From contig RFYV01000001.1 in the NCBI GenBank assembly GCA_009921265.1, forward strand, positions 1-64,000: a stretch of 64,000 nt of DNA, in the 5' to 3' direction. Positions within the stretch are counted from its first letter, which is position 1. Every line of letters starts with the position of its first letter. The DNA comes from Betaproteobacteria bacterium (GTDB lineage: Bacteria; Pseudomonadota; Gammaproteobacteria; Burkholderiales; Burkholderiaceae_C). A model generated the notes under the pieces. It did no database searches. It saw only the letters and a list, made by a program, of their open reading frames with translations, and was not told the origin of the DNA. This document shows positions 43,758 through 55,463 of this stretch, one piece after another. A program made the position numbers and the translations under genes.

Positions 43758-45104
43758 ATGATTGCTAGAGCCTTTGGCCTGCTCATTTGCATAGCATCGG
43801 GTGCATGGTTCGGCCATGCTTTTTTACCTATACTTTTCTCCTCATTCAATCAAGCCTTGGGCGCGAGTTTGGGAGCGCTTGTATGGATGATTTGGGATCA
43901 CATTCAAATTTCGCGCGTATGGCGACAACTTTTGAATGAGAAGTTACCCCAGTCCATTTCTTGGGCAGGTATTTGGAATGAATGGCTAGAAAAATTTTCT
44001 AAAGAGCGTCGTACATTTCGGCAGCAATTGATTCAAAGCAATCTTCGCTTGCAACAATTTTTATCAGCGATTCAAGCTTCACCCAATGGCGTGATCTTGT
44101 TGGATTTGGAAAGTCGCATCGAATGGTGTAATTTAATGGCCGCACAACAGTTAGGCATTGATGTAACACGAGATCATATGCAGCATATTGCGCATTTGGT
44201 GCGCGACCCCACGTTTCATTTGTTTTTAAATGACGAATTAGAAAGTCATGAACTTGTGATTGATTCACGTCAAACGCGTGTTGATTTCACTCAGCGTATA
44301 TCTTTTCAAATTTTTCCTTATGGTGAGGGGCGACGTCTACTGTTATCGCGCGATGTCACGCAAATTGAGCAAGCAGAAGCCATGCGACGTGATTTTGTGG
44401 CCAATGTCTCGCATGAAATTCGAACACCACTCACCGTGCTGGCAGGTTTTGTCGAAACCTTGCAAAACCTCAAACTTGATCAGGCGAGTCAAGACGAATT
44501 TTTGGCATTGATGGCCCAGCAAGCCAAACGTATGCAAACCTTGGTCGAAGATTTGCTCACTTTATCCAAACTAGAGGGAAGTCCATTGCCAGGTATGCAA
44601 GAACTTTCGCCGCTTCAAAGCATTTGGGAAAACTGTATACATAACGCCATTTCACTCTCCAATACTTTGTATCCAGAACAAAAACAAATCATCGATGCAG
44701 ACACCGCAACGTTTTTACAAGATTTATCTTTTGCGGGTTCTAGCCAAGAGTTGATCAGCGCATTTGATAATTTGGCCAGCAATGCCGTTCGTTATACACC
44801 GCCAGGTGGATCGATACATTTTGGATGTGTGGCAATTGAAGGACGCATCGAATTTATTTTCCAAGACTCTGGACCTGGAATTGCCGTCGAGCATTTACCT
44901 CGACTCACAGAGCGTTTTTACAGAGTCGATCGAAGTCGCTCACGCGAAACAGGGGGGACAGGTTTGGGTTTGGCGATTGTGAAGCACGTCGCACAGCGAT
45001 TGGGCGGCGAATTAAAAATTCAAAGTCAATTGGGTGTCGGTTCGCGCTTTTCTTTCACACTGCCGCAAGAGCGCATCAAGCTTGAAGTCGAATCAGAGAT
45101 TTAA
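43758..45104 (+). CDS. phoR: Phosphate regulon sensor histidine kinase PhoR
   Basis: FVANVSHEIRTPLTVLAGFVETL H-box; N, G1, G2 ATPase boxes. Confidence 0.94.
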   Translation: MIARAFGLLICIASGAWFGHAFLPILFSSFNQALGASLGALVWMIWDHIQISRVWRQLLNEKLPQSISWAGIWNEWLEKFSKERRTFRQQLIQSNLRLQQFLSAIQASPNGVILLDLESRIEWCNLMAAQQLGIDVTRDHMQHIAHLVRDPTFHLFLNDELESHELVIDSRQTRVDFTQRISFQIFPYGEGRRLLLSRDVTQIEQAEAMRRDFVANVSHEIRTPLTVLAGFVETLQNLKLDQASQDEFLALMAQQAKRMQTLVEDLLTLSKLEGSPLPGMQELSPLQSIWENCIHNAISLSNTLYPEQKQIIDADTATFLQDLSFAGSSQELISAFDNLASNAVRYTPPGGSIHFGCVAIEGRIEFIFQDSGPGIAVEHLPRLTERFYRVDRSRSRETGGTGLGLAIVKHVAQRLGGELKIQSQLGVGSRFSFTLPQERIKLEVESEI

Positions 45105-45114
45105 CTTATTTTTC

Positions 45115-46449
45115 TTAATAAATGGATAGTCTTTTATTCAAAATCCAAATTAATAAAGTGGATGTGAAGCATAAGGCGAATGAACTGCTGATCCAAAATA
45201 CTTCGGGTGTAGCAACCGCAGGTTGAAAAATCGTCCTTCCGTATGCCCAAAAATAGCCGCCCATCAATCCAACGCCCCAAAGCAAGGTACTATAAATGAG
45301 TAATGGCGATAGAGTGATTCGAAAACATCGCAGCAAGAAAAAACACATCACTTGCATCGAATCGGCCAGATGATAGAGAGACAACCATCCTAAAAGCAAA
45401 GCCGCCATTTCAACTACTTGAGGGTCTTTGGCATATAAGCTGGCAATCGGATAACGCAACAAAGCCAGTAAGGATGCGTTAACAAGTGCGCACAAAATAG
45501 TGATTTCAAAACCCGAACGAATGGCTTGCTTCATTTGATGTTGATTTTCTGCACCGATCCAATAACTCACGCGAGCGCTCGTAGCAATTGAAAGCGATAG
45601 AGGAATCATATAGGTGAGCGCCGCCATACTTGCGACCACCTGATGGCTCGCCGATGCATGCGTGCCCATGCGAGCAATAAACAAAGCCATCAACGTAAAA
45701 GAAGTCACCTCGACGGTGATGCTCAATCCGTTGGGCACGCCAATCTTTAATAGTTTTTTAATTTCTACCCAATCGGGCGCTTCCAACTTTTTCCATATTT
45801 CATATGGATGGTAGAGAGCATTGATCTTCAACATCGCCACAGCTGTTAAGGCCATGGTTAGATTGACAATCAAAGTGGCATAGGCGCATCCAATCAAACC
45901 TTGCTCAGGAATGCCCCACATACCAAAAGTCAATATGATGGATAAAGGAACTTTGATAATAAATCCTGCGATTTGAATCAAGGTAACATTTTTTGGATGT
46001 CCCAAACTTTGATTCAATGTACCGAACATCCGAAAAAAAAGTGCGGTCGGCAATGCAAAAGTGAGTATGGCCAAGTAATGACTGACCTCGATTCTCAGTT
46101 CAGTAGGAATTTCTGTGGCGTTGAAAAAAAATTCAGGAGAAAGTAGAACGATAGAGCCGATAGCACTTCCAAAAATGCAGAGATACAACGATTGCCTAAA
46201 ACTTTTTCCAACATGCGGCAATCGATTGGCTCCGCGATGCTCTGAAAGCATAGGAAGCAGGGCTTGCAAAATACCCATCAGTGCAACAAAGACTGTGATA
46301 AAAATCGAAGAACCTACTGAGAGCGCTGCAAGTGCCTTGGTATCGTAGCGCCCTGCCACAATCGCATCCGTGATGCCAAATGCCATTACCGCCAACTGGC
46401 CAATTAAAACAGTTCCTGCATGTCTTGCAATGGTTTGTCGCTCACTCAT
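45115..46449 (-). CDS. MATE family efflux transporter
   Basis: 12-TM pattern; LIGQLAVMAFGITDAIVAGRYDTKALAALSVGSSI. Confidence 0.88.
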   Translation of the reverse strand: MSERQTIARHAGTVLIGQLAVMAFGITDAIVAGRYDTKALAALSVGSSIFITVFVALMGILQALLPMLSEHRGANRLPHVGKSFRQSLYLCIFGSAIGSIVLLSPEFFFNATEIPTELRIEVSHYLAILTFALPTALFFRMFGTLNQSLGHPKNVTLIQIAGFIIKVPLSIILTFGMWGIPEQGLIGCAYATLIVNLTMALTAVAMLKINALYHPYEIWKKLEAPDWVEIKKLLKIGVPNGLSITVEVTSFTLMALFIARMGTHASASHQVVASMAALTYMIPLSLSIATSARVSYWIGAENQHQMKQAIRSGFEITILCALVNASLLALLRYPIASLYAKDPQVVEMAALLLGWLSLYHLADSMQVMCFFLLRCFRITLSPLLIYSTLLWGVGLMGGYFWAYGRTIFQPAVATPEVFWISSSFALCFTSTLLIWILNKRLSIY

Positions 46450-48143
46450 TCGGACTTATATATTTTCCGCTGAAAGACAATAACGTCTTCGTTGTCATCC
46501 GATGGTCGACGAAACTTTTGTGGCATCGACCAATCATCCATTTGATTTCTGAGAGCGGCTTGCGAAAGTGCATCCGCATCAACAATCAACCAATCGCAAG
46601 AGGTTTGTTTTTCTTTCGGATTCAATACCAATAATTGATAGGCGCCGTGGTATTGGAATCCTGCAAGTTGTCCGCTAGAGAGCCCATAAACATAGACACA
46701 CGCGTCGTTGGGTACGACGCGACTGACGTTTGAAATGAGGGGTTTGTAACTGCGCGCAAAATCTAACAGCGGCAACCAAAGTGTGGTGAGCAAGACCCAA
46801 CACAAGGCCGCACCGCCGGCAGGTAATGCAAGGCTTTTCCAAATTGCATAGCGATGACGTCCAACGCGCCAATGAACCAATCCGATCCAACAAATGGTCC
46901 ACATAAGCGCAATTAAAAAAGTAATCCCATCAAATTGAGTTTGAAAACCAGGTAGCAATCGAGCCACGTTGGCCGCTGGTTGTGCAGGCCAATCTGTTAC
47001 GGCGGCAAGCCATACCACCCAAATAACAAATGCACACGAGCTAAAAAATAAAAGTGTGAACCAGTCAATTAATGCCAAAACACTTCTGTTCAAAGTAGGT
47101 AAAGCAAAAACAGCCAATGCAGACATGCAGGGTAAGGCTAATATGAGCGTTCTATCGGTTGACCAGGTGAGCCAAGCGCTAACAATACCAATCAGCGAAA
47201 ACATCAATGGAACCTGTAAGTGACGTACCACTTGTTTGAGATTCCAAGCCGAGCGCCATCGCCACAATGCCAATACGCAAAGTGGCCAAACGGGCCATGT
47301 GAACCAAATCAATAATCGAAACCAATTGCGCAGACTGATCAGGTTATCTGGAGTTGCAATGCGCCATCGAAATAAATCTAAACTAAAAATACAAGCCACT
47401 GTAAAAGCAAGAACAATTAAAAACCATGTAGAGGTAGTTTTACTTCTGACCTCGCGATCCAATCGGGTCGTGACCCAGGTCCACAATCCAATCACACAGG
47501 CAATCGTGGGCGCGCCACTTAACGACAAGCCAATGATTGCGATGGAAGATGCAGCAAAGCTTCGAATCGGTCTAAATGGCATCATGCAGGCACCTGAAAA
47601 TGCCATTGCAAAAAAGCCCAACTGGAAAACCATGGGCGTGATTTCATGCGAAGGTTGTGCAAGCCCTAAACAAGAGACAAACGCCAGCACACTGGCATCG
47701 GCCAATGCTCTTGCGTAGTCTTTGGGCTTGGCTTCACCGCCAAACGCAAATGCAATCGGTTGCGCCTGTGGGCTGCGTGCAAGGTAATACACCGCATACC
47801 AAGTGCATGTGAATGCAAGTGTCATCATCAACATAAATGGTAAGCGTGATGCTAATGCGGGTGTGAGCCACTGACCGAATAAATAAATAAACAATGCGCC
47901 TGCGTTATAGGGAATCAATCCATCCACTTCGGGAGCTTGTCCCAAGATCTCGGGGCGTAACCAATCGGTTTGACCCGTTGCCAAGTTCAACATGAATCCA
48001 AACGCGTTTATGTCGACCGCTTTCCATGGTTCTCTTCCAATGAATCCCGCCAAAATATAAATGCCACACAAGATGAACAGCAGCCAACGGGGAAGTTGCT
48101 GTACAGCTTGTTGCGACACGATTGCTGGATTGGTTTGATTCAC
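46446..48143 (-). CDS. Multi-spanning membrane protein, glycosyltransferase 39/ArnT-like
   Basis: Many TM helices; N-terminal GFIGREPWKAVDINAFGFML resembling GT39-type membrane proteins; 4-nt overlap with the MATE gene. Confidence 0.6.
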   Translation of the reverse strand: MNQTNPAIVSQQAVQQLPRWLLFILCGIYILAGFIGREPWKAVDINAFGFMLNLATGQTDWLRPEILGQAPEVDGLIPYNAGALFIYLFGQWLTPALASRLPFMLMMTLAFTCTWYAVYYLARSPQAQPIAFAFGGEAKPKDYARALADASVLAFVSCLGLAQPSHEITPMVFQLGFFAMAFSGACMMPFRPIRSFAASSIAIIGLSLSGAPTIACVIGLWTWVTTRLDREVRSKTTSTWFLIVLAFTVACIFSLDLFRWRIATPDNLISLRNWFRLLIWFTWPVWPLCVLALWRWRSAWNLKQVVRHLQVPLMFSLIGIVSAWLTWSTDRTLILALPCMSALAVFALPTLNRSVLALIDWFTLLFFSSCAFVIWVVWLAAVTDWPAQPAANVARLLPGFQTQFDGITFLIALMWTICWIGLVHWRVGRHRYAIWKSLALPAGGAALCWVLLTTLWLPLLDFARSYKPLISNVSRVVPNDACVYVYGLSSGQLAGFQYHGAYQLLVLNPKEKQTSCDWLIVDADALSQAALRNQMDDWSMPQKFRRPSDDNEDVIVFQRKIYKSE

Positions 48144-48176
48144 GGTGTCAAATGGAATTAATGAATTTTTTAGACA

Positions 48177-48210
48177 TAAAAAAAGGCAGCTCGACCAAGC
48201 CGGGCTGCCT
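48177..48210 (-). terminator. Intrinsic terminator of rpmE2
   Basis: Minus strand GGCAGC...GCTGCC stem followed by a T-run (A-run at 48178-48184 on plus). Confidence 0.85.
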
Positions 48211-48227
48211 TGATGAATGAAATGAAA

Positions 48228-48485
48228 TTAGTTTGCTGCTGTTTTACCAAAGCGATTGCGAAAGCGTTCAACGCGTCCACCCATGGTATCCACAGATTTT
48301 TGTGTGCCTGTGTAGAAGGGGTGTGACTCGCTTGAAGTATCAAGCTTGTAAAGGGGTAATTCGCGACCATCGTCCATTTTGATGGTTTCTTTGGTATTGG
48401 CGCAAGATCGTGTAACAAACTTAAACCCATTGGACAAATCGACAAAGCAAATGTCTTGGTACTTGGGATGAATGCCTTCTTTCAT
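48228..48485 (-). CDS. rpmE2: 50S ribosomal protein L31 type B
   Basis: MKEGIHPKYQDICFVDLSNGFKFVTRS...SSESHPFYTGTQKSVDTMGGRVERFRNRFG. Confidence 0.96.
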   Translation of the reverse strand: MKEGIHPKYQDICFVDLSNGFKFVTRSCANTKETIKMDDGRELPLYKLDTSSESHPFYTGTQKSVDTMGGRVERFRNRFGKTAAN

Positions 48486-48583
48486 GATATTTCCTTGATA
48501 GACGCAGCAGCCTCGATGGCCTATTCCATCTCACTTTCCGCAAATTCTACAATTATGCCACTTTTGTAGCCATTTTGGCCTGT

Positions 48584-49846
48584 TTAGCCGCCTCGACGCA
48601 TCAAATCGAAGAAGTCAACATTGGATTTTGTTGCTTTCATGTTCTTGAGCATGAGTTCCATCGACTCAATTTCATCCATGTTGTAGATGAATTGACGCAA
48701 AATTCGGGTTTTTTGGAGAATTTCTGGGGCCAAAAGCAATTCTTCGCGGCGCGTACCACTGCGGTTGAGTTGAATAGCTGGGAAAACTCTTTTTTCGTAC
48801 AAACGGCGATCGAGGTGAATTTCACAATTACCTGTTCCTTTGAATTCTTCAAAAATCACCTCATCCATACGGCTACCCGTATCGACCAAAGCGGTTCCGA
48901 TGATGGTGAGCGAGCCACCCTCTTCAATTTTGCGAGCCGCGCCAAAAAAACGCTTGGGTCTTTGTAAGGCGTTGGAGTCCACACCACCCGATAAAACCTT
49001 GCCAGAACTAGGCACCACATTGTTGTAGGCACGGGCTAATCGTGTAATCGAGTCGAGCAAAATCACGACATCTTTTTTGAGTTCGACCAAGCGCTTGGCT
49101 CGTTCAATCACCATTTCTGCAACGTGCACATGACGAGCAGCGGGCTCATCAAATGTGGATGCAATCACTTCTCCTTTGACACTGCGTTGCATCTCGGTCA
49201 CCTCTTCAGGGCGCTCATCAACGAGCAAAACCATCATGTGACTGTCGGGGTAATTGGCTGTAATGGCGTGAGCAATATGCTGCATCATCACGGTTTTTCC
49301 ACTTTTGGGTGGCGCAACTAATAATGCACGTTGACCTTTACCAATCGGTGCAATGATGTCAATGATGCGACCTGTGATGTTTTCTTCACCTTTGATATCA
49401 CGTTCCAAACGCATGTGTTCTTTGGGGAACAAGGGCGTTAAGTTTTCAAACATGATTTTGTGTTTGTTATTCTCTGGCAAGTCACCATTAACCTTGTCAA
49501 GTTTGGTGAGTGCAAAGTAGCGTTCGCCTTCTTTTGGGATACGTACTTCGCCTTCGATCATGTCGCCTGTGTGAAGATTGAATCGACGCACTTGACTTGG
49601 ACTGATGTAAATATCGTCTGTGCTTGCGGTATAGCTCGTATCGGGGCTGCGCAAAAAACCAAACCCATCGGGCAAAATTTCTAATACACCGTCAGCAAAT
49701 ACTTGTTCGCCAGCGCGTGCACGTTTTTTAATGATGGCAAACATGAGCTCTTGCTTGCGCATACGGCCCGTGTTTTCAATTTCAAGCTCGTCAGCTTGTT
49801 TCAATACTTCAGACACGTGAAGTGCCTTGAGTTCGTTCAGATGCAT
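48584..49846 (-). CDS. rho: Transcription termination factor Rho
   Basis: [86 protein letters not shown]. Confidence 0.98.
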   Translation of the reverse strand: MHLNELKALHVSEVLKQADELEIENTGRMRKQELMFAIIKKRARAGEQVFADGVLEILPDGFGFLRSPDTSYTASTDDIYISPSQVRRFNLHTGDMIEGEVRIPKEGERYFALTKLDKVNGDLPENNKHKIMFENLTPLFPKEHMRLERDIKGEENITGRIIDIIAPIGKGQRALLVAPPKSGKTVMMQHIAHAITANYPDSHMMVLLVDERPEEVTEMQRSVKGEVIASTFDEPAARHVHVAEMVIERAKRLVELKKDVVILLDSITRLARAYNNVVPSSGKVLSGGVDSNALQRPKRFFGAARKIEEGGSLTIIGTALVDTGSRMDEVIFEEFKGTGNCEIHLDRRLYEKRVFPAIQLNRSGTRREELLLAPEILQKTRILRQFIYNMDEIESMELMLKNMKATKSNVDFFDLMRRGG

Positions 49847-49911
49847 ATGATCACTCCAATTGGGAGTTCGAAAAAAACAAGGGGGAGGTCAATAAAGAAG
49901 CGAGGAGTGCT

Positions 49912-49928
49912 TCAAGACCGGTTCTTGA
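49912..49928. repeat. Inverted repeat in the rho leader
   Basis: TCAAGA-CCGGT-TCTTGA, 6-bp perfect arms. Confidence 0.6.
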
Positions 49929-49976
49929 CCCGATCGCCAAAAAGGGTGGGCGGGATAGTGAAGAGATTATGACAGG

Positions 49977-50008
49977 AAAAAAGACCGCAGTTGGATGGTT
50001 GCGATCTT
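49977..50008 (-). terminator. Intrinsic terminator between trxA and rho
   Basis: Minus strand AAGATCGCA-ACCATCCAAC-TGCGGTCTT-TTTT (one G-U pair). Confidence 0.75.
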
Positions 50009-50018
50009 GGGGGAATAT

Positions 50019-50351
50019 TTAGGCGAGTTCCTGATTTAAAAACTCAGTCAGTTGGGCTTTGCTGAGAGCGCCAACCTTGGTTGCTGCCAAGTGACCGCCT
50101 TTGAAAAGCATCAGGGTGGGGATTCCACGAATACCAAGCTTGCTGGGTATGTCGCGATTTTCATCTACATTGACCTTGGCTATTTGCAACTTACCCGCAT
50201 AGGTGCCAGCCATTTCGTCAAGAATGGGAGCGATGGACTTGCAGGGACCGCACCACTCTGCCCAAAAATCGACCAATACGGGTTGCGCCGATTGAATGAC
50301 ATCGGCGTCAAAACTAGCGTCGGAAACATGTTTAATTAACTCGCTGGCCAT
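50019..50351 (-). CDS. trxA: Thioredoxin
   Basis: [36 protein letters not shown]. Confidence 0.97.
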   Translation of the reverse strand: MASELIKHVSDASFDADVIQSAQPVLVDFWAEWCGPCKSIAPILDEMAGTYAGKLQIAKVNVDENRDIPSKLGIRGIPTLMLFKGGHLAATKVGALSKAQLTEFLNQELA

Positions 50352-50488
50352 GCTGAATCCTTGTGAAATGAATCTTAATTTTGATGGATACCCCGATTGT
50401 GACAGAAAGGTGTGGCTTTGACTCAGCAGAGGATATTTAACATCTTTTTTGATTCCCCCTAGGGTATCTAAGAACCTACAATAGTTGC

Positions 50489-53400
50489 ATGTTTGTTCAC
50501 CTACGCCTGCACACCGAATTTTCGATACAAGACGGAACTACCCGTATTGATGATGCATTGCAAATGGCAACACAACACGGTCAACCGGCCTTGGCCATTA
50601 CTGATTTGGGTAATTTATTTGGCGCAATCAAATTTTATAAAGCTGCTTTTTCTAATGGCATTCAACCCATTATTGGCGCTGATATTTATTTAAAAGACGA
50701 CACATCTCAGCAAAGCGAGATCAGTCGATTGTTGTTGATTGCACAAAATCACCAAGGCTATCTCAACTTATGTGAACTGCTCACGCGTGCATGGTCGCAG
50801 ATGGGCGCGCATGCGCAAGGGGTTGTTCAATTAACTCAGTTAGAAAAATTATCCGAAGGCTTGATTGTTTTATCTGGCGCCCAAGACGGCGTTGTGGGCA
50901 AAGCCTTGATACAAGGCAAACAACAACGTGCTTCCGAATTCGCACTTCAATTGGCGCGTATATTTCCGCATCGCTTTTATTTGGAAATTCAAAGAGCGGG
51001 GCGAATCGATGATGAATTGCATGTGAGTGCCACCGCGCAATTGGCCTCTCGATTGAAACTTCCATTGATTGCTACGCATCCTGTTCAATTTACAAACCCC
51101 GATGATTACGAATCGCACGAAGCGCGTGTTTGTATCTCCGATGGCGAAATATTAGGCAACACTAGACGCGTTCGAAAATTCACGCACGATCAGTTTTTTA
51201 AATCAACCGATCAGATGTTGGAATTATTCAAAGACTTGCCTTCAGCGATTCAAAACACACTCGAAATTGCCAAACGTTGTCATCTCACGTTGGATTTAGG
51301 AAAGGCCCAGTTACCCGATTTCCCAACACCTATCGTCGATGGAAAACCGCTGCCGATTGAAACTTTTTTTCATGAGTCTTCGCATCAAGGATTGCAACAA
51401 AGGTTGCTGCATCTCTATCCCGATCAAATAGAACTTGAAAAAAATCAACAGCATTACAAAGACCGTTTGGATTTTGAAATCAAGACCATTATCAAGATGG
51501 GATTTCCTGGTTACTTTCTGATCGTTAGTGACTTTATCAATTGGGCAAAAAAAAATGGCTGCCCTGTTGGACCTGGCAGAGGATCAGGCGCGGGTTCCTT
51601 GGTTGCATATGCCCTCAACATCACTGATTTAGATCCCTTGCAATACAACTTGCTGTTTGAGCGGTTTCTCAATCCTGAGCGTGTATCGATGCCTGACTTC
51701 GATATTGATTTTTGCCAAACCAATCGCGACCGTGTGATTGAGTATGTCAAACAAAAGTACGGTCGTGATGCGGTCAGTCAAATCGCCACATTTGGAACCA
51801 TGGCCGCACGAGCTGCAATCCGCGATGTCGGGCGCGTGCTTGATTTAAGTTACAACTTTTGCGATGGCATCGCAAAGCTCATTCCCAATAAGCCCGGACA
51901 GCACATGACGATTGCTAAGGCTATTGAAATTGAACCTGTGCTGGCGCAACGACTCGACAAAGAAGAAGATGTGAAGGCTTTGTTGCACTTGGCTCAAAAA
52001 TTGGAAGGCATTGCTCGCAATGTGGGCATGCATGCTGGAGGTGTATTGATTGCTCCAGGCAAGCTCACCGATTTTTGTCCACTGTATCAACAGCCTGGAA
52101 GTGATGCGGCGATCAGTCAGTTTGACAAAGACGATGTGGAAGCCGTTGGTTTGGTCAAGTTTGACTTTTTGGGATTGGCAACGCTCACTATCCTGGAAAT
52201 TGCTAAAGATTTAATCGTCAGTCGCCATCAAGGACAAGAAAATTTTTCATATGAAAATATTCCGCTCAAAGATGCCGCAACTTATCAACTGTTTGCAAAA
52301 GGCAAAACAGAAGCTGTTTTTCAATTTGAAAGTCGCGGTATGCAAGGCATGTTGCGCGATGCAAAGCCTTCACGCCTGGAAGATTTAATTGCGCTCAACG
52401 CCTTGTATCGCCCGGGTCCCATGGATTTAATCCCCAGTTTTGTGGCGCGCAAAAATGGCCGTGAAAAAGTGGAATATGCGCATCCCTTGGTTGAGTCGGT
52501 GTTGTCTGAAACCTACGGAATCATGGTGTATCAAGAGCAGGTGATGCAAACCGCACAAATATTGGGTGGTTACACATTGGGCGGTGCAGATTTATTGCGT
52601 CGTGCAATGGGTAAGAAAAAACCAGAAGAGATGGCCGAGCACCGTAATATTTTTAGAGAAGGTGCGGCCAAACAAAACATCAGTCCGAACAAAGCAGATG
52701 AAATTTTTGACTTGATGGAAAAATTTGCGGGTTACGGCTTTAACAAATCACACGCCGCTGCGTATTCACTGTTGGCCTATCACACGGGCTGGCTTAAGGT
52801 CCATTACACCGCAGAATTTTTCTGCGCCAACATGACTGTTGAGATGGACGACACGGACAAACTCAAAGTCTTGCACGAGGACGCAGTCAAATTGGGTTTG
52901 AGTTTTGAAGCGCCCGATATCAATCGTGGAAATTATCGATTCGAGCCCGTCTCTAATCGTGTGATTCGATATGGTTTGGGCGCCATCAAAGGTTCGGGGC
53001 AGCAAGCGATTGAGGCTGTTGTCAAAGCCCGACAAGCAGGGGGTGCATTCACCAGCCTGTTTGATTTTGCAGTTCGTGTCGATCGCTCAAAATTTAATAA
53101 ACGCACACTCGAGTCATTGATCAAAGCGGGTGCATTTGACACCATCAATCTCAATCGTGCGTCGTTACTTGCTTCGGTTGATCGTGCATTTGATTTTTCT
53201 CAATCACAGCAGGTCAATGCCTTGCAAAGTGGTTTATTTGACAGCGCAGATACGCACGGATCGAGTACCCAAGAGCCCGACTTGATCCAAGTGGTTCCTT
53301 GGCACGTCAAAGAAAGATTAACGCAAGAAAAAACAGCCGTTGGTTTTTATTTGTCTGGTCATTTATTTGATGAGGTCGATAGTGAGGTGAGGCAATTTGC

Positions 53401-53956
53401 CAAATTGCGATTGAAAGATTTGATTGAATTGAGCGAGCCAGTGGTTGTCGCAGGTATCGTTAGTGACTTGCGTCAAATCAATATACAAAGAGGCAAGCTC
53501 ACATTTTTTAAACTCGATGACAAATCAACCTCTATCGAGGTCACAGTGGATGAGGCGGTCTTCAATGCGAACAAACATTTAATAAAGGACGATCAATTGG
53601 TCATACTGATGGTTAAAGCTCAGCCCGATCGTTTCTCGGGTGGTTTGCGTATTCAAGTTCAACAAGCGTGGGATTTGGCGGGCGCGCGTTGTCGGTTTGG
53701 AAAATACATGCAAATCAACGTCAACGGCAAACTACCTGATTTGGATCGAATCCTCAAAGATCATCCTGCACGCGTGGAGTCCACAGAAAATGGCAATTTA
53801 ATTCGTGGCTTGTCAGTAAGGTTTCAGTTGATTCGTGATGGCGCGCAGGCGCAAATTGATTTGGGCGAGGCGGCCAAATTTTTCCCTACGGATGCAGCTT
53901 TGGCCGCATGGACTTCACAGGCACATCAAGGTCAAGCCCAAATTATTTATGATTGA
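50489..53956 (+). CDS. dnaE: DNA polymerase III alpha subunit
   Basis: 1155 aa; PHP domain ([15 protein letters not shown]), [43 protein letters not shown]. Confidence 0.98.
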   Translation: MFVHLRLHTEFSIQDGTTRIDDALQMATQHGQPALAITDLGNLFGAIKFYKAAFSNGIQPIIGADIYLKDDTSQQSEISRLLLIAQNHQGYLNLCELLTRAWSQMGAHAQGVVQLTQLEKLSEGLIVLSGAQDGVVGKALIQGKQQRASEFALQLARIFPHRFYLEIQRAGRIDDELHVSATAQLASRLKLPLIATHPVQFTNPDDYESHEARVCISDGEILGNTRRVRKFTHDQFFKSTDQMLELFKDLPSAIQNTLEIAKRCHLTLDLGKAQLPDFPTPIVDGKPLPIETFFHESSHQGLQQRLLHLYPDQIELEKNQQHYKDRLDFEIKTIIKMGFPGYFLIVSDFINWAKKNGCPVGPGRGSGAGSLVAYALNITDLDPLQYNLLFERFLNPERVSMPDFDIDFCQTNRDRVIEYVKQKYGRDAVSQIATFGTMAARAAIRDVGRVLDLSYNFCDGIAKLIPNKPGQHMTIAKAIEIEPVLAQRLDKEEDVKALLHLAQKLEGIARNVGMHAGGVLIAPGKLTDFCPLYQQPGSDAAISQFDKDDVEAVGLVKFDFLGLATLTILEIAKDLIVSRHQGQENFSYENIPLKDAATYQLFAKGKTEAVFQFESRGMQGMLRDAKPSRLEDLIALNALYRPGPMDLIPSFVARKNGREKVEYAHPLVESVLSETYGIMVYQEQVMQTAQILGGYTLGGADLLRRAMGKKKPEEMAEHRNIFREGAAKQNISPNKADEIFDLMEKFAGYGFNKSHAAAYSLLAYHTGWLKVHYTAEFFCANMTVEMDDTDKLKVLHEDAVKLGLSFEAPDINRGNYRFEPVSNRVIRYGLGAIKGSGQQAIEAVVKARQAGGAFTSLFDFAVRVDRSKFNKRTLESLIKAGAFDTINLNRASLLASVDRAFDFSQSQQVNALQSGLFDSADTHGSSTQEPDLIQVVPWHVKERLTQEKTAVGFYLSGHLFDEVDSEVRQFAKLRLKDLIELSEPVVVAGIVSDLRQINIQRGKLTFFKLDDKSTSIEVTVDEAVFNANKHLIKDDQLVILMVKAQPDRFSGGLRIQVQQAWDLAGARCRFGKYMQINVNGKLPDLDRILKDHPARVESTENGNLIRGLSVRFQLIRDGAQAQIDLGEAAKFFPTDAALAAWTSQAHQGQAQIIYD

Positions 53957-53962
53957 AACCTA

Positions 53963-54529
53963 ATGTTCTTTAATATTCCCACTTTGTTTACTTGGACGCG
54001 CATTATTGCGATTCCCTTAATGGTTGCCGTTTTTTATTTACCCTTGGATGTTCAAACGCACAATTTAGTAGCCACTGTGATGTTTGTTATTTTTGCACTC
54101 ACCGATTGGTTGGATGGATACTTGGCTCGCAAACTCAATCAAACCTCTGCGTTCGGTGCTTTTTTAGATCCGGTTGCTGATAAATTTTTGGTTTGCGCAA
54201 GCCTCTTAATTCTTGTTCATTTGGGTCGCGCCGATGTTTTTGTGTCGCTCATTATTATTGGTCGCGAAATCGCCATTTCTGCTTTGCGTGAATGGATGGC
54301 ACAAATGGGAGCCACCAAAAGCGTGGCGGTTCATATGCTTGGAAAAATAAAGACCACCGTGCAAATGATCGCTATTCCATTTTTGTTGTTTGATGGCGTT
54401 TTGTTCGGTTGGATGGATACTCATATTTGGGGATTATTTTTAATTTGGATCGCAGCCATTCTTACTGTGTGGTCGATGATTTTTTATTTGCAAAAAGCCT
54501 TGCCATTTATTCGCTCCAGCGTTAAATAA
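53963..54529 (+). CDS. pgsA: CDP-diacylglycerol-glycerol-3-phosphate 3-phosphatidyltransferase
   Basis: NIPTLFTWTRIIAIPLMV; DWLDGYLARKLNQTSAFGAFLDPVADK (CDP-alcohol phosphotransferase signature). Confidence 0.95.
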   Translation: MFFNIPTLFTWTRIIAIPLMVAVFYLPLDVQTHNLVATVMFVIFALTDWLDGYLARKLNQTSAFGAFLDPVADKFLVCASLLILVHLGRADVFVSLIIIGREIAISALREWMAQMGATKSVAVHMLGKIKTTVQMIAIPFLLFDGVLFGWMDTHIWGLFLIWIAAILTVWSMIFYLQKALPFIRSSVK

Positions 54530-55422
54530 TGTTTAAATTTAAATCCTTGCTAGGCATCAATAGCATGCCTATCGTTTTTGTTCTGATCTGGAGCACGGGT
54601 TTTATTGTCGCTCGATATGGAATGCCCTATGCTCCGCCTTTTCATTTTTTGGCTTGGCGTTATCTTTTTTCGATTACTTGCTTTTTATTTTGGGTTTATT
54701 TTGCAAAAGTTGCATGGCCCAATCACTCCAGGCAATGGTTTCATTTGGCGGTAACTGGCGCATTGATGCATGCTGGATATTTAGGGGGCGTGTGGTCAGC
54801 GGTCAAACTCGGAATGGGCGCGGGCCTGACATCTCTGATCGTTGGATTTCAGCCTGTGTTAACTGGCATATGGCTTTCCTCAACAGGAGGGAAAGTCACA
54901 AAACGTCAATGGTTGGGATTGATTCTCGGTTTTTTGGGTTTGATGTTGGTGGTGTCCAAAAAAATTGAATCTTCATTAGAAGTCACCCCTTGGAGTTTGC
55001 TTTGTATTTTAACTGCTCTCGCATCGATCACCATTGGCACGCTCTACCAAAAAAAGTTTGTTCAACCCTGCGATGTCAGAAGCGCTAATACTGTTCAATT
55101 AATTTCTGCGCTTTTATTAACAGCGCCACTGGCATTTCTAGAAGCAGGCGACATGCAATGGAATCTTCAGCTGTGGGGATCGATGGCTTGGTCAGTTTTG
55201 GGTCTCACCCTAGGCGGCAGTTCTTTGTTATACATGTTGATTCAACGCGGTGCGGCAGCCTCCGTCACTAGTTTAATGTATTTGGTGCCGCCCACAACAG
55301 CTTTGTTGGCTTGGATTTTGTTTGACGAGGTGATTACGGCACTTACATTAATCGGAATTGCCCTAACGGCGGTGGGAGTCAGCTTGGTCGTGCGTCCAGT
55401 CAGCACACAGTCAGACAAATAA
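54529..55422 (+). CDS. DMT/EamA family transporter
   Basis: 10-TM pattern; FVLIWSTGFIVARYGMPYAPPFHFLAWRY. Confidence 0.92.
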   Translation: MFKFKSLLGINSMPIVFVLIWSTGFIVARYGMPYAPPFHFLAWRYLFSITCFLFWVYFAKVAWPNHSRQWFHLAVTGALMHAGYLGGVWSAVKLGMGAGLTSLIVGFQPVLTGIWLSSTGGKVTKRQWLGLILGFLGLMLVVSKKIESSLEVTPWSLLCILTALASITIGTLYQKKFVQPCDVRSANTVQLISALLLTAPLAFLEAGDMQWNLQLWGSMAWSVLGLTLGGSSLLYMLIQRGAAASVTSLMYLVPPTTALLAWILFDEVITALTLIGIALTAVGVSLVVRPVSTQSDK

Positions 55423-55463
55423 CGAGCAATGATTTATCATTGAAAAATTCTAAAGAGGTAATT

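Noticed and set aside
47236-47718. 160-aa plus-strand ORF antisense to the membrane protein
   Set aside because: Entirely inside the 565-aa membrane protein on the other strand, with no domain-like pattern.
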